Shown in pieces: positions 56,301 through 64,000 of a DNA stretch of 64,000 nt (its first letter is position 1; each line of letters opens with the position of its first letter). The notes under the pieces were generated by a model, which was given only the letters and a program-made list of their open reading frames with translations, did no database searches and was not told the DNA's origin. This DNA comes from Fidelibacterota bacterium (GTDB lineage: Bacteria > Fidelibacterota > Marinisomatia > Marinisomatales > SCKK01). The stretch spans positions 1 through 64,000 of the forward strand of contig SCKK01000001.1 of assembly GCA_004124475.1 (NCBI GenBank), given 5' to 3'. Position numbers and translations under genes: made by a program.

Positions 56301-57005
56301 CCCTGTGAATCGTCTCACTGAGTTGATGTAATTCATGAGTATGGGATTCAGATAGGCATCCACAACAGTGGTCTGAGCCCTGCCCACGATCTTAATCAAC
56401 GGCATGATTTCACTGGAGACTGAAACCTGTTTAAACCCTGTTTTTCGAGCGATATCTCCGACGATTTTCTCGTGCGTGTTGTTCTTCCAGGCGTGCATCA
56501 GTACGATAGCGACGGATTGAATCCCCATCCGGCGGATTCTTTTCAGGTCTGCTTCCACCAAATCTTTGTCCAGTGGTTGAACAATACGCCCCTCAGAATC
56601 AATTCTTTCGTTTACTTCTTTCACACACCGATATAGCTGCTGAGGCTTTTTAATCACGAGGTTAAAAAGTTCCGGGCGGTTCTGATATCCGATTTTCAGA
56701 AGATCCCGAAATCCTTTGGTAATGAATAAGGCAACCGGCACTCCCTTTCGTTCCAGAAGGGCATTGGTGGCAACGGTAGTCCCCATGCGAATTCGATCCA
56801 CCCGGTTTTCCGGGATGGATACTCTACTGGAAAGTTTCAGCATTCTTCTCATCCCCTCAATGGCAGGATCATCATAAAAAGGCGATTCTGAGAGGAGCTT
56901 CAGAGTGTGTAGCTGATCCTTGGGGTCGATTCCGATTACATCGGTAAATGTCCCACCACGATCAATGGAAAATTTCCACTTACTTAATATAGACGAACTA
57001 TCCAT
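53310..57005 (-). CDS. Fused hydantoinase A/B (5-oxoprolinase family)
   Basis: This 1231-aa protein joins a HyuA half (about 1-690) to a HyuB half (about 700-1225), as in ATP-dependent 5-oxoprolinases. FSIDRGGTFTDVIG opens the ATPase-like domain and SIGFDMGGTSTDVSRFGG is the second phosphate loop. SGPAGGVIGSAAVARV also belongs to HyuA. HyuB shows RGGSHLPDVTVIAP, YTANRGHHADIGG and the final IKTPGGGGFG. It probably hydrolyses a cyclic amide such as 5-oxoproline in the cytoplasm; N-methylhydantoin or acetone-type substrates are alternatives. Confidence 0.94.
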   Translation of the reverse strand: MDSSSILSKWKFSIDRGGTFTDVIGIDPKDQLHTLKLLSESPFYDDPAIEGMRRMLKLSSRVSIPENRVDRIRMGTTVATNALLERKGVPVALFITKGFRDLLKIGYQNRPELFNLVIKKPQQLYRCVKEVNERIDSEGRIVQPLDKDLVEADLKRIRRMGIQSVAIVLMHAWKNNTHEKIVGDIARKTGFKQVSVSSEIMPLIKIVGRAQTTVVDAYLNPILMNYINSVRRFTGKIPLEFMQSSGGITDAGSFTGKDAIFSGPAGGVIGSAAVARVNDLEESIGFDMGGTSTDVSRFGGAYEKAYEMEIGGIQFQVPSLSVNTVAAGGGSILWFDGQKLRVGPESAGAIPGPVCYGRGGPLTLTDANVLLGRIIPDYFPSTFGDSQNDQVDREIVVRKFEEITRTINNRLNHQFTPVEVALGFVKIANETMAKAIKEISVSRGFDIRQHSLICFGGAAAQHACAIAKILGIRTIIIHPLAGLLSAYGIAMADHLQYAATSVIKKMDSQSFQILDKEFSRLEQPLIEDLRKKNIPKDKIVVSRFLDLRPMGTDSYLSIPFVQSIRELEQTFFSVYQQHYGFDPSETPLELVNLRVEVIGKGDDFRHFEENQKGMDSLRYTQGTVTQQNRPLNPIGIVEVYWSKRATPTPVYKREEIDVHTQIQGPVIVVEDYSTTVVEPGFSVSLNKFGHLVLTQTKVETEIVSGERDPVMLEVFNHLFMSVAEQMGYTLENSAHSVNIKERLDFSCAIFDYEGNLVANAPHIPVHLGAMGESVKSIIRDNQGKMKRGDIYMMNNPHRGGSHLPDVTVIAPIFGEDNHPIFYTANRGHHADIGGITPGSMPPFGKNLAEEGIVIDNFLLVRDNRFREKEVRELLLSGPYPARNIDERISDLKAQIAAIRNGERELRRLVDKYSLNTVHAYMDHIRDNAAEAMRDALAIYLGDRKKYENYFEDYLDNGSKIAVKISITWDGKSPNTCRVIVDFEGTDHQMSGNLNAPVAVTKAAVLYVFRTLIDEDIPLNSGCLDPIDIRIPDRCLLNPSSDAAVVGGNVETSQRVVDVLLGSLGIAAASQGTMNNFLFGRADGKGKQYYETIAGGSGATMGHPGASAVQVHMTNTRITDPEVLEQRYPELRLESFAIRNRSGGKGKYKGGDGTIRKIRFLQPRKISILSERRKYPPYGMAGGSPGAKGKNILIKNDGTYINLGGKVERIVNPGETIVIKTPGGGGFGRKDG

Positions 57006-57058
57006 CAGGTGGCGGATAGCCCAACGCTTTTTTCCTTTCGGAGCGCAGCGGAGACCCC

Positions 57059-57076
57059 GTACACGCAGTGTCGGGG
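57059..57076. repeat. GTACACGMAGTGTCGGGG repeat, copy 2
   Basis: Matches the element at 16113-16130 at 17 of 18 positions. Confidence 0.6.
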
Positions 57077-57150
57077 TGCCTTCGCCTTCGCCTGCCTGTC
57101 CGTCGTAACGGTAGTGTAGACGGGCGCCTTAGCCTTAATAGTTACCACGC

Positions 57151-57801
57151 TTATAAAACCTTAGCCACTTCACGAAAGAATTTCTTTTTCAATTTGGGTA
57201 CTTTCGTCTCTTCCTCAGGAAATCCGACGGGGATGAGCAAAAACGGCTTTTCGTTTGAGGGGCGATTTAATATTTCTGTCAGGAATTTCATGGGACTGGG
57301 TGTATGTGTCAAAGCCACCAATCCCGCATTGTGGATAGCCATAAGGAGAAATCCGGAGGCAATTCCCACAGACTCGTTTACATAATAATTTTTTCGCTGT
57401 TTCTCTTTATCAACTCCATAAACCTGTTTAAAAAGCACGAGGAGGTAAGGAGCCTTTTCCAGAAATTCCTTATGCCAGTCTGTCCCAAATTGGTTTAGAT
57501 CCTCCAGCCATTCCCGCGTAAACCTGTGCTCGTAATTTTCCTTTTCTTCTTTTTCCGCCGCTTCACGGATTTGCCTTTTTACTTCCGGATTACTGACAAT
57601 CACGAAAGTCCAGGGCTGCTTGTTGGCGCCGGAGGGGGCTGAAGCAGCTGTCATTACGATGTTTTCAATAACCTCAAAGGGTACCGATCTCTCCGAAAAT
57701 GTTCGAACACTTCTACGGGTTTTCATTTGAGCAAGAAATAGAGATGATCTCTCTACCATCTCTTCATGGGTCAATGGTTTGTATTTAAGATTTTGAAACA
57801 T
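57151..57801 (-). CDS. Nitroreductase family protein
   Basis: This 216-aa FMN-dependent oxidoreductase begins its fold with MKTRRSVRTFSERSVPFEV, the family FMN-phosphate motif. AAPSGANKQPWTFVIVSNPE and VGIASGFLLMAIHNAGLVAL follow. It reduces nitro- or quinone-like compounds with NAD(P)H; the true substrate is unknown. It is encoded downstream of selD with about 230 nt between. Confidence 0.92.
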   Translation of the reverse strand: MFQNLKYKPLTHEEMVERSSLFLAQMKTRRSVRTFSERSVPFEVIENIVMTAASAPSGANKQPWTFVIVSNPEVKRQIREAAEKEEKENYEHRFTREWLEDLNQFGTDWHKEFLEKAPYLLVLFKQVYGVDKEKQRKNYYVNESVGIASGFLLMAIHNAGLVALTHTPSPMKFLTEILNRPSNEKPFLLIPVGFPEEETKVPKLKKKFFREVAKVL

Positions 57802-58016
57802 GTATCCCTCTAATATTCAAGGTTAAAGCCATTACTTATTATGTTGAAACAATCTATAAAGAAGAAATATTCAAAACAACCGGATTGCTACATTATCACC
57901 CCTCTTTCAGACCTGTTAATTTGATCAAAAATAACAGATCGAACCATGCGTAAAACAGGAATTTCTACTTAAATAGAGTCTGTCTATAATGTTGGGATTT
58001 TTTTCCCTAACCCCGC

Positions 58017-58032
58017 TCCGTCAGCTGATGGG
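58017..58032. repeat. TCCGTCAGCTGATGGG palindrome, copy 3
   Basis: A near-palindromic copy ending at the selD stop codon. Confidence 0.5.
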
Positions 58033-59082
58033 TTAAGCCAGAAAGATTGAGTGGTCTTTCTTCGGGACAATTCTCCCTATTTTGAAGGCAAGAATGGAAG
58101 AGTGTTGATTGAATTCCTCTAAAAATGCATCTGCGTCAGCCTCTGAGAACGCCAAAAGTAATCCACCGGAAGTCTGGGCATCAGCCGCCATAAGTTTCCG
58201 GTAATCTTTTATACCGGAATCGAACTTCGTATCTTTTTCCACGAAATTTAAATTGCGTTTCGTGCCTCCAGGAATAATTCCTTGTTGAGCTAAGTTTATG
58301 ACTCCATCGATAAATTGGATTACATGAAACTCAATTTCCGCGGAAACGTTGCTGCCACGACACATTTCTAAGAGGTGCCCCAAAAGACCATAACCGGTTA
58401 CATCCGTAGCGGCATGTACTTTGTGTTTTAACATGAGTTCAGCGGCTCGGCTGTTTAATGTTTTCATCACGTTGGTTGCAGTCCGGATCATAGATGAATC
58501 GGCAATACCCTTTTTTATGGCTGTTGCAATGATACCGGTTCCCAACGGTTTTGTCAGGACAAGGACATCCTCAGATTCTGCTGTGGAGTTTCTAACAAGA
58601 TTGGGAAGGTAAATTTCTCCCGTTACCACCAAGCCGTATTTCGGTTCTATGTCATCAATTGTATGACCGCCCACGATGGATATTCCCGCCTCTTTAGCTT
58701 TATCCGCTCCTCCCAATAGGATTTCGATTAGCGTTTTTCTTGGCAGGGTTTGAATTGGGAAACCTACAATGTTCAAGGCAAAGAGTGGTTTGCCTCCCAT
58801 GGCGTAGATATCCGACAGGGAATTGGCAGCAGCAATTTGTCCGAAATCATAGGGATCGTCCACGATGGGGGTAAAGAAATCGACGGTTTGGACAAGCGCT
58901 TTATCTCCATCCATGCGTACTACGGCGGCATCGTCAGAATTATTAAACCCGACAACCACACGGGGATCCTCGATAGGCGGCAAATGACTCAGAACCTGAG
59001 CCAGGTCCTCAGGACCTAATTTGCTGGCTCAACCGGAACCGTGACTAAGTGTCGTGAGGCGCTTTATTTCATCATTAACCAT
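58033..59082 (-). CDS. selD: Selenide, water dikinase (selenoprotein with Sec18)
   Basis: SelD makes selenophosphate from selenide and ATP for selenocysteine and selenouridine synthesis. The frame from 58983 lacks the N-terminus. Reading from ATG 59082 gives MVNDEIKRLTTLSHGSG, then an in-frame TGA (59029-59031), then ASKLGPEDLAQVLSHLPP. The TGA is at the catalytic Cys/Sec position, and Lys three residues on is the conserved partner. GGHTIDDIEPKYGLVV and DVTGYGLLGHLLEMC follow. A SECIS-like hairpin starts at the TGA. The full protein is 349 aa. Confidence 0.95.
58997..59031 (-). promoter_or_regulatory. Bacterial SECIS-like hairpin at the selD UGA codon
   Basis: On the minus strand, UGAGCCA beginning at the UGA pairs with UGGCUCA 28 nt downstream. 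An upper stem GGUCC/GGACC closes a UGA tip, and GCAAAUUA is bulged. The position directly at the UGA and the upper stem-loop fit a bacterial SECIS recognised by SelB. Confidence 0.8.
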
Positions 59083-59246
59083 AGTAGTAAATTTAGGAAT
59101 CTGATTAGTAGTAAGGTAGAGGAAAGGTGGGAATGAGAAAGATTCCAGCTATTTTTATCTTCCGGTGAATTAAATACTTACTATTCAAGCTTTGTGTATA
59201 CTTACTCATTATGACTAAGGTATATGGTTTTGATTGATTGCCGGCT

Positions 59247-59432
59247 CTAATATTTTTCTAATAAATCTTCTCTACCGGATTTAACTTCGTTTCGGATATG
59301 CCAATAAGAAAAATGTTTGATGGATGACAAATAGGATTTAATCGTCCGCGGGCTGTAATTTCGGATAGTAAGTTTTTGTTCTGCGGTTTTTAATAATTCA
59401 GCTTTACGCATGATAATACGGTTAAAATACAA
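59247..59432 (-). pseudogene. Tyrosine recombinase N-terminal fragment
   Basis: Only the core-binding (SAM-like) domain start of a phage-type integrase is present: AEQKLTIRNYSPRTIKSYLS, then SIKHFSYWHIRN. The frame ends after 61 codons without a catalytic domain (no R...HxxR...Y). It lies at the border of the type II restriction island and is likely a leftover of the element that brought it. It could be an integron-type or other site-specific recombinase; the fragment is too short to decide. Confidence 0.7.
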
Positions 59433-59513
59433 CTACAACATAAAGAGTAAACCTGCTAAACGCGATATTGGGTTTAGCACAACGTTGGCAGAATTGATGC
59501 TAGAGGAATCAAG

Positions 59514-60545
59514 ATGAAAAGACTTCCCCGAAAAGTAAAAGAATTGATTGAAAAGTCGAGAGAGTCTGCGATATTAGCAGTAGATATTTACAATAAACCT
59601 GCTACAAAATTTCGCTCATTTACTTTCATCATCTTGATGAATATTTCTTGGACATCGCTATTACATGCAACATTTGAACGACAGGGAATCAAATACTTTT
59701 ATAAAAAAAGTAACTCGAACAGATATATTTACATTGATGGACAAAAAAAGGCATGGGACCTGAGCGAATGTATCAATGAATATTTTAAAGATCAAAATTC
59801 TCCTACGAGAGAAAATCTACGATTCTTTATTGGCCTTAGAAATCAAATTGAACATCGGTTCTTACCCGCATTGGATCTGGACATTTTTGGAGAATGTCAA
59901 GCACTTTTGCTTAATTATGAGAAACTTTTAACGCAAGAATTTGGAGAAGATTACAGCTTGGCAGAATCGTTAGCGATTCCTCTGCAATTATTAACGGTTG
60001 ATTCAAAATGGAGAAATAAGGTGTTGAAAGAAATTCAGTCGAGAGAGTACGAAGCAGTTAAAGAATACATAGATACATTTCGGTATTCATTAGATGAAAG
60101 TGTATGGGATAGCTCCGAGTATAATTTCAAAATTTTTCTTGTTCCTAAGCTTGGAAACAGGCAAAGGTCAGCGGATATAGCTGTAGAATTCATCCCATAT
60201 GATAAAGATAACCCAGAAGAAATGGAAAAATATAAAAAAGTAGTTGCATTTATTAAAGAGAAACAAGTTCCGGTTGTAAACCCAGGAAAACTTAAACCAG
60301 GGGACGTATCGCAAAGGATGGAACAAACTCTTGGTATAACCTTTCATCCGAGCTCACACCATGTAAGATGTTGGAAATATTATAAAGTTCGCCCATCATC
60401 AAATAGCAAATCTCCTGAGAAAACTAAAATCAAATATTGTCAATACGATGTAGCTCATGGCGACTATGTATATACAGAAGAATGGGTAGAATTTCTAATA
60501 GCAGAATTGTCTGTTTTAAAAAAAAGAAAGGAAGTGTTAGAATGA
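59514..60545 (+). CDS. DUF3644 protein with HEPN-like motif
   Basis: This 343-aa protein belongs to DUF3644, a family frequently found beside restriction-modification genes. The N-terminal 170 residues are helical and contain GLRNQIEHRF, which matches the R-x4-H motif of HEPN ribonucleases (R109, H114). A C-terminal part from about 230 to 330 (VVNPGKLKPGDVSQRMEQTL) looks like a DNA-binding or sensor region. It precedes the methyltransferase gene by about 180 nt. A role as an RNase effector of defence is inferred. Confidence 0.85.
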   Translation: MKRLPRKVKELIEKSRESAILAVDIYNKPATKFRSFTFIILMNISWTSLLHATFERQGIKYFYKKSNSNRYIYIDGQKKAWDLSECINEYFKDQNSPTRENLRFFIGLRNQIEHRFLPALDLDIFGECQALLLNYEKLLTQEFGEDYSLAESLAIPLQLLTVDSKWRNKVLKEIQSREYEAVKEYIDTFRYSLDESVWDSSEYNFKIFLVPKLGNRQRSADIAVEFIPYDKDNPEEMEKYKKVVAFIKEKQVPVVNPGKLKPGDVSQRMEQTLGITFHPSSHHVRCWKYYKVRPSSNSKSPEKTKIKYCQYDVAHGDYVYTEEWVEFLIAELSVLKKRKEVLE

Positions 60546-60726
60546 AAAGAATAATGCACCACATTAGAAAACACGGTGTATGCGGTTCGGGCTTACGCCC
60601 TCACCCAAATTCCTCGCTTTGCTCGGAACTTCAGATTTACTCAAAACATTATCTGCAATTGCGGGCAGGGGAAAAAGTAAATATCAAGGTATGTTATATA
60701 TAAAAATTAATCGAAGGTAATCAGAT
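60546..60726 (+). other. Spacer between the DUF3644 and methyltransferase genes
   Basis: No gene is supported. It holds a GGGC-TTAC-GCCC hairpin near 60588-60600 and GGTAATC just before the methyltransferase ATG. Confidence 0.4.
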
Positions 60727-62328
60727 ATGAACCAGCTAACATTTCTTGAAGAAGCAAAAAAACTAATCAATTTAAGAGAAGCCAGCGAATGGGCTTCGCA
60801 ATATTTAAATCGTAACGTTACCACCTCCAATATTTCATATTTACTGCAATACGGAAGAATAATAAAGTATGGGAGTAATGGAAATCCCTTAATAAATATT
60901 GACGAATTAAAAGAATATTACGACTCTTTTGATAAGGAAAAACAGTGGAAAAAGAAATTAGGTGAAGACCTTAATTGGCATTTGTCTTTTATAGAATACA
61001 AGGAATCAGAGAGAACAAAGCATGTTCACAGATTACACCCTTATAAAGGTAAATTTATCCCTCAATTGGTAGAATATTTCCTTGATTCTCATACCGATGA
61101 ATTCAAGAAACAAATATATTTTCATAAAGGTGATATTGTGTTGGATCCATTCTGTGGAAGTGGAACAACGTTAGTTCAAGCAAATGAATTAGGGATGCAT
61201 GCCATTGGTGTAGATATTTCTGCGTTTAATGCAATGATTAGCAAGGCTAAGATTGAAAAGCATAATATCCCAAATATTAGGGAAGCTATTCACAATATCA
61301 CATTAAACTTGGTAAATTTTCAGAAAACAAAAAATAATATTGCTTTTGAAGAACATCTACTTTCAGAACTTTCAAAATTTAACTACAGGTATTTTCCATC
61401 GCCAGAATATAAAATAAAAGTAAGAAAAGGTAAGATTAACGAAAAAGAATATGCAAAAAATAAAGAACAAAAGTTTCTTAGCATTTATTATGATTTAGTG
61501 GAAAAATATAAAATCAAAATTAAACAAGATAAAAATAATTCTTTCTTAGATACGTGGTTCTTATTTCTAGTGAGAGAAGAAATCGACTTTGTATTTAAGG
61601 AATTGAAAAACGTTGGTAATAAGGATATTAAAAAAATATTAGCAATAATCTTTAGCAGAACCGTTCGCTCCTGCAGAGCAACTACTCATGCTGATCTAGC
61701 AACCTTAAAAGAGCCTGTCACAACTACATATTACTGTAAGAAACACGGCAAAATATGCAAACCAATTTTTTCCATTAAAGGATGGTGGCGAAGGTATACC
61801 ATAGACACATTAAATCGCCTTAATGAATTTGACAGATTAAGAACCGAAACATTTCAAATATGTTTGATAGGGGATAGCAGAACGATAGATATTTATAAAG
61901 AAATCAAAAAAAGAAATTCAAGGTTAGCAGAATTATTGCTGAAACAAAAGATTAAAGGTATTTTCTCAAGTCCACCTTATGTCGGACTTATTGATTATCA
62001 CGAACAGCATGCATATTCCTATGAAATATTTGGATTTGATCGAAAAGATGAATTAGAAATCGGACCCCTTTCTAAAGGTCAGGGAAAAGAAGCAAGGAAT
62101 TCCTATGTCAAAGGCATAGCGGTATCTTTAAGAAATTGTAAAAAATATCTTCAAAAAGATTATGACATCTTTTTAGTAGCCAATGACAAATTTAATCTTT
62201 ATCCAGATATTGCACAGTTATCAGATATGAAAATTGTTAATCAATTTAAGCGGCCTGTGTTGAATAGAGTGGAAAAAGATAGGTCTAATGCCTATGCAGA
62301 AATAATATTTCATCTAAAGGAGAGATAA
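60727..62328 (+). CDS. Type II DNA methyltransferase (probably N4-cytosine or N6-adenine)
   Basis: This 533-aa amino-methyltransferase has an N-terminal excisionase-like helix-turn-helix (NLREASEWASQYLNRNVTTS, about 15-70). The family block RLHPYKGKFIPQLVEYF and the SAM motif VLDPFCGSGTTLVQ (about 139-150) follow. The catalytic motif is SSPPYVGLIDY (about 413). SPPY is most common in N4-cytosine enzymes, but N6-adenine is not excluded. The long insert between the motifs is probably the target recognition domain. It is one base from the endonuclease gene. Confidence 0.92.
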   Translation: MNQLTFLEEAKKLINLREASEWASQYLNRNVTTSNISYLLQYGRIIKYGSNGNPLINIDELKEYYDSFDKEKQWKKKLGEDLNWHLSFIEYKESERTKHVHRLHPYKGKFIPQLVEYFLDSHTDEFKKQIYFHKGDIVLDPFCGSGTTLVQANELGMHAIGVDISAFNAMISKAKIEKHNIPNIREAIHNITLNLVNFQKTKNNIAFEEHLLSELSKFNYRYFPSPEYKIKVRKGKINEKEYAKNKEQKFLSIYYDLVEKYKIKIKQDKNNSFLDTWFLFLVREEIDFVFKELKNVGNKDIKKILAIIFSRTVRSCRATTHADLATLKEPVTTTYYCKKHGKICKPIFSIKGWWRRYTIDTLNRLNEFDRLRTETFQICLIGDSRTIDIYKEIKKRNSRLAELLLKQKIKGIFSSPPYVGLIDYHEQHAYSYEIFGFDRKDELEIGPLSKGQGKEARNSYVKGIAVSLRNCKKYLQKDYDIFLVANDKFNLYPDIAQLSDMKIVNQFKRPVLNRVEKDRSNAYAEIIFHLKER

Positions 62329-62329
62329 A

Positions 62330-63106
62330 ATGTCGCTTATAAAGGAACAAATAAAATTAATCGAGAATACTATCAAAGATAGCCTACGGAAAAAGTTTAA
62401 GACATATAAGCCAGAAACGAGTCATATGCCTTTTCATTATCGCTTACTCGGTCGTGATAGAATGGCATTATTTTCCTTTATCCACTCATTAAACACGACT
62501 TTTGGTACATCTATTTTTGAACCTGTTGCTGTAACTTTGGCAAGTTTGAACTTTGAATTTGCACAAAAACAGTATGTCGTCGGTGATACTATCAGTGAAC
62601 AAGCCCAATCTGAAATTCAACGTATTATGAATGAACTCACAATTGGAAAAAATCCGCATAAAGCGGAAGAAATCGAAAGGATAAGAAAAGTTTGCAACAA
62701 GGGTACAATGAACAAATTAAAAACTGTAAAAGTAGATTTATTTGTTCAGAGTACTAGTGGAACAGTCCATTTGTTTGACTTAAAAACAGCAAAACCAAAT
62801 ATCAGCAATTTTAAAGATTTCAAAAGGACATTGTTAGAATGGATAGCAATTTATTTGGCAAAAAATCCAAGTGCAAAGGTAGAGTCATATATTGCTATCC
62901 CCTACAATCCATACGAACCAAGACCTTATGAAAGATGGACATTGAAAGGTATGTTAGATTTGGATAATGAGTTAAAAGTTGCAGAAGAATTGTGGGACTT
63001 TCTTGGGAATGATGGTGCCTATGAAGAATTATTAAATTGTTTTGAAAGAGTAGGTATAGAATTAAGACCGGAAATTGATGCATATTTTGCAAGATTTAGA
63101 AAATAA
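62330..63106 (+). CDS. TdeIII/MjaII-type type II restriction endonuclease
   Basis: This 258-aa endonuclease follows the methyltransferase gene with a one-base gap. RDRMALFSFIHSLNTTFGTS and FEPVAVTLA look like the TdeIII family, whose characterised members cut GGNCC (family knowledge, not shown here). The PD-(D/E)xK core is likely D136 in VKVDLFVQ and D150-L-K152 in HLFDLKTAKPN. It protects the host DNA only together with the upstream methyltransferase. Confidence 0.82.
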   Translation: MSLIKEQIKLIENTIKDSLRKKFKTYKPETSHMPFHYRLLGRDRMALFSFIHSLNTTFGTSIFEPVAVTLASLNFEFAQKQYVVGDTISEQAQSEIQRIMNELTIGKNPHKAEEIERIRKVCNKGTMNKLKTVKVDLFVQSTSGTVHLFDLKTAKPNISNFKDFKRTLLEWIAIYLAKNPSAKVESYIAIPYNPYEPRPYERWTLKGMLDLDNELKVAEELWDFLGNDGAYEELLNCFERVGIELRPEIDAYFARFRK

Positions 63107-63416
63107 CCATTGCATTTGCAATCACATTTCCAATTTGTTCAAGCCAACACACGAGCCAATAATTGCAAAAGAGCTTGAAAAGCCAACCCGAACAAAAAAG
63201 AAAAATTAAAAAAGCACGAACACGCAACAAAAAATAAAACGCATTGAAACGTTCTTTATTTAAACAGTTGGACTAAACCTTCGGTAGTAAATTTTTCTCC
63301 TATAATGAACCTGTATTCTCTCTCACCTTTGCCGATACCTGTTTTTCCGGTTTCATGACCTTCCCATTTCCCAAGGGAAAAATGGAAGGGTTCCTATGGA
63401 AGTGAACTGTCCGTAG
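63107..63416. other. Spacer at the right border of the type II RM island
   Basis: About 310 nt without a gene. Near 63135-63185 it has two partly similar stretches (CAAGCCAACACACG and AAAGCCAACCCGAAC). No terminator with a T-run was found. Confidence 0.4.
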
Positions 63417-63998
63417 CTACTCTTCTCCCATCTTGCTACTCAACCGCTTCACGTCCTCGATACTCCGAATGGTAATGTTTTTCAGATTCTCCAGATGAAT
63501 GGACTTAAAAGCGAACTTAATTTGGAGATTATCGATGTAATTCCTCAGGTCAATGGGAAAATGATGCGTTTTAACAGCAATGGCTTTGAGGGGATAATCG
63601 GGATAAGTTTTGTCTAAGGTATGCAGTGTCAGGTTTTGAGATTCGATATCTTTTCGTACTTCCCGAATATGGTTCATCAGGATATTTTCTGAGAATTCCC
63701 AAGGAGCAGTATCATCCTTTATGTTGGAAAGGAACCGGTAACCCTTATCAAAAGTAGTCAGGAAATATCTGCTGTACTTTTTTCCGCTCAGCGTGTCTTC
63801 TAAAAACATTTGGATTTGTGTTTTTCGGTCTTCAACAAACTTCATCCAAATCCGGAAATAGGGTCTGAAAAGAAAATAGCCAAACGGTGTTTTAAATGAA
63901 TTCTGCCGATTGAAAAAGCTCTTTATATCGTAGGTTAGCCGTCTCATTTGGTGACGTATCTCTTTTGGAAACAGGTGATAAACAGGTGAAACCAGATT
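63417..63998 (-). CDS. Hypothetical protein, partial (runs off the right edge)
   Basis: The frame is open to the window edge. Upstream of the Met at 63947 it reads NLVSPVYHLFPKEIRHQ without a stop, so the true start probably lies beyond 64000. The visible C-terminal 190 residues are rich in aromatic and basic residues (FFNRQNSFKTPFGYFLFRPY) and probably mixed alpha/beta. No family is recognised. It could be the C-terminal end of a larger enzyme or a mobile-element protein. Confidence 0.6.
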   Translation of the reverse strand, partial: NLVSPVYHLFPKEIRHQMRRLTYDIKSFFNRQNSFKTPFGYFLFRPYFRIWMKFVEDRKTQIQMFLEDTLSGKKYSRYFLTTFDKGYRFLSNIKDDTAPWEFSENILMNHIREVRKDIESQNLTLHTLDKTYPDYPLKAIAVKTHHFPIDLRNYIDNLQIKFAFKSIHLENLKNITIRSIEDVKRLSSKMGEE

Positions 63999-64000
63999 GT

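Noticed and set aside
57006-57150. GC-rich spacer before the 5-oxoprolinase gene as an RNA gene
   Set aside because: It is explained by dispersed repeat fragments (GTACACG element, CCTGCCTGTCC). No stable conserved RNA fold was recognised.
1-64000. CRISPR arrays
   Set aside because: I saw no regularly spaced 24-40-nt direct repeats and no cas genes. The repeats present are short palindromes scattered at random distances.

Overview
The window is a mosaic bacterial chromosome segment of moderately low GC. It has no ribosomal operon, so placement is indirect. Omp85 and lipoprotein genes indicate a Gram-negative envelope. Dispersed palindromes (CCCGAAGTTTCGGGA, TCCGCCAGCTGGCGGA and TCCGTCAGCTGACGGA types), the overall gene set and Bacteroidota-like accessory genes suggest an FCB-group lineage such as Neomarinimicrobiota/Marinimicrobia or Calditrichota. 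This is an inference. The genome decodes UGA as selenocysteine: selD contains an in-frame TGA followed by a bacterial SECIS-like hairpin.

Layout. 1-9.2 kb: an IS30 element cuts a molybdopterin hydroxylase gene, followed by ogt, a DUF502 gene and plsY; on the minus strand lie a DUF885 hydrolase, an Omp85 protein, an M20 dipeptidase and a multihaem-cytochrome remnant. 9.4-16.7 kb: a tandem-repeat mini-protein with its own promoter and terminator, an alpha/beta hydrolase, an amidohydrolase/DUF2231/epimerase group, a DUF2914 protein, tRNA-Glu, a BolA-monothiol glutaredoxin pair and fxsA. 16.9-24.3 kb: thrC-thrB, a sodium/solute symporter, and an S66 LD-carboxypeptidase gene interrupted by a 1.8-kb ISNCY-like element whose exact removal restores the reading frame. 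24.3-36.6 kb: a macrodomain gene and a type I restriction-modification island (hsdM, hsdS, frameshifted hsdR) carrying a RhuM gene, an 86-aa gene and an 1181-aa protein with a putative N-terminal PD-(D/E)xK nuclease. The 1181-aa gene is bracketed by a duplicate hsdS 3' end and a duplicate hsdR 5' end.

37-42.3 kb: a sulfotransferase gene, then a run of minus-strand genes (SAM methyltransferase, 1-Cys peroxiredoxin, and a TauE/rhodanese/persulfide-dioxygenase sulfur cluster). Three of these are followed immediately by attC-like hairpins, so this looks like an integron cassette array without an integrase in view. 42.6-49.7 kb: trpF, SCP2-like and yhhQ-like pseudogenes among intact genes (endonuclease/exonuclease/phosphatase, TolB-like propeller lipoprotein, cyclopropane fatty acid synthase, DUF711, queF). 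50.3-53.1 kb: a three-gene operon of a monohaem cytochrome-porin resembling Cyc2, a dihaem cytochrome c and a lipoprotein, possibly an outer-membrane electron conduit. 53.3-59.1 kb: a fused 5-oxoprolinase/hydantoinase, a nitroreductase and selD. 59.2-63.1 kb: a tyrosine-recombinase fragment, a DUF3644 (HEPN-like) gene, a DNA methyltransferase and a TdeIII-type endonuclease. A partial unknown gene runs off the right edge.

The main themes are two restriction islands, an integron-like array, two insertion sequences with readable targets, and many decayed genes. The best candidate for an undescribed system is the 1181-aa nuclease-like protein, which appears to move as a cargo module between hsdS and hsdR.
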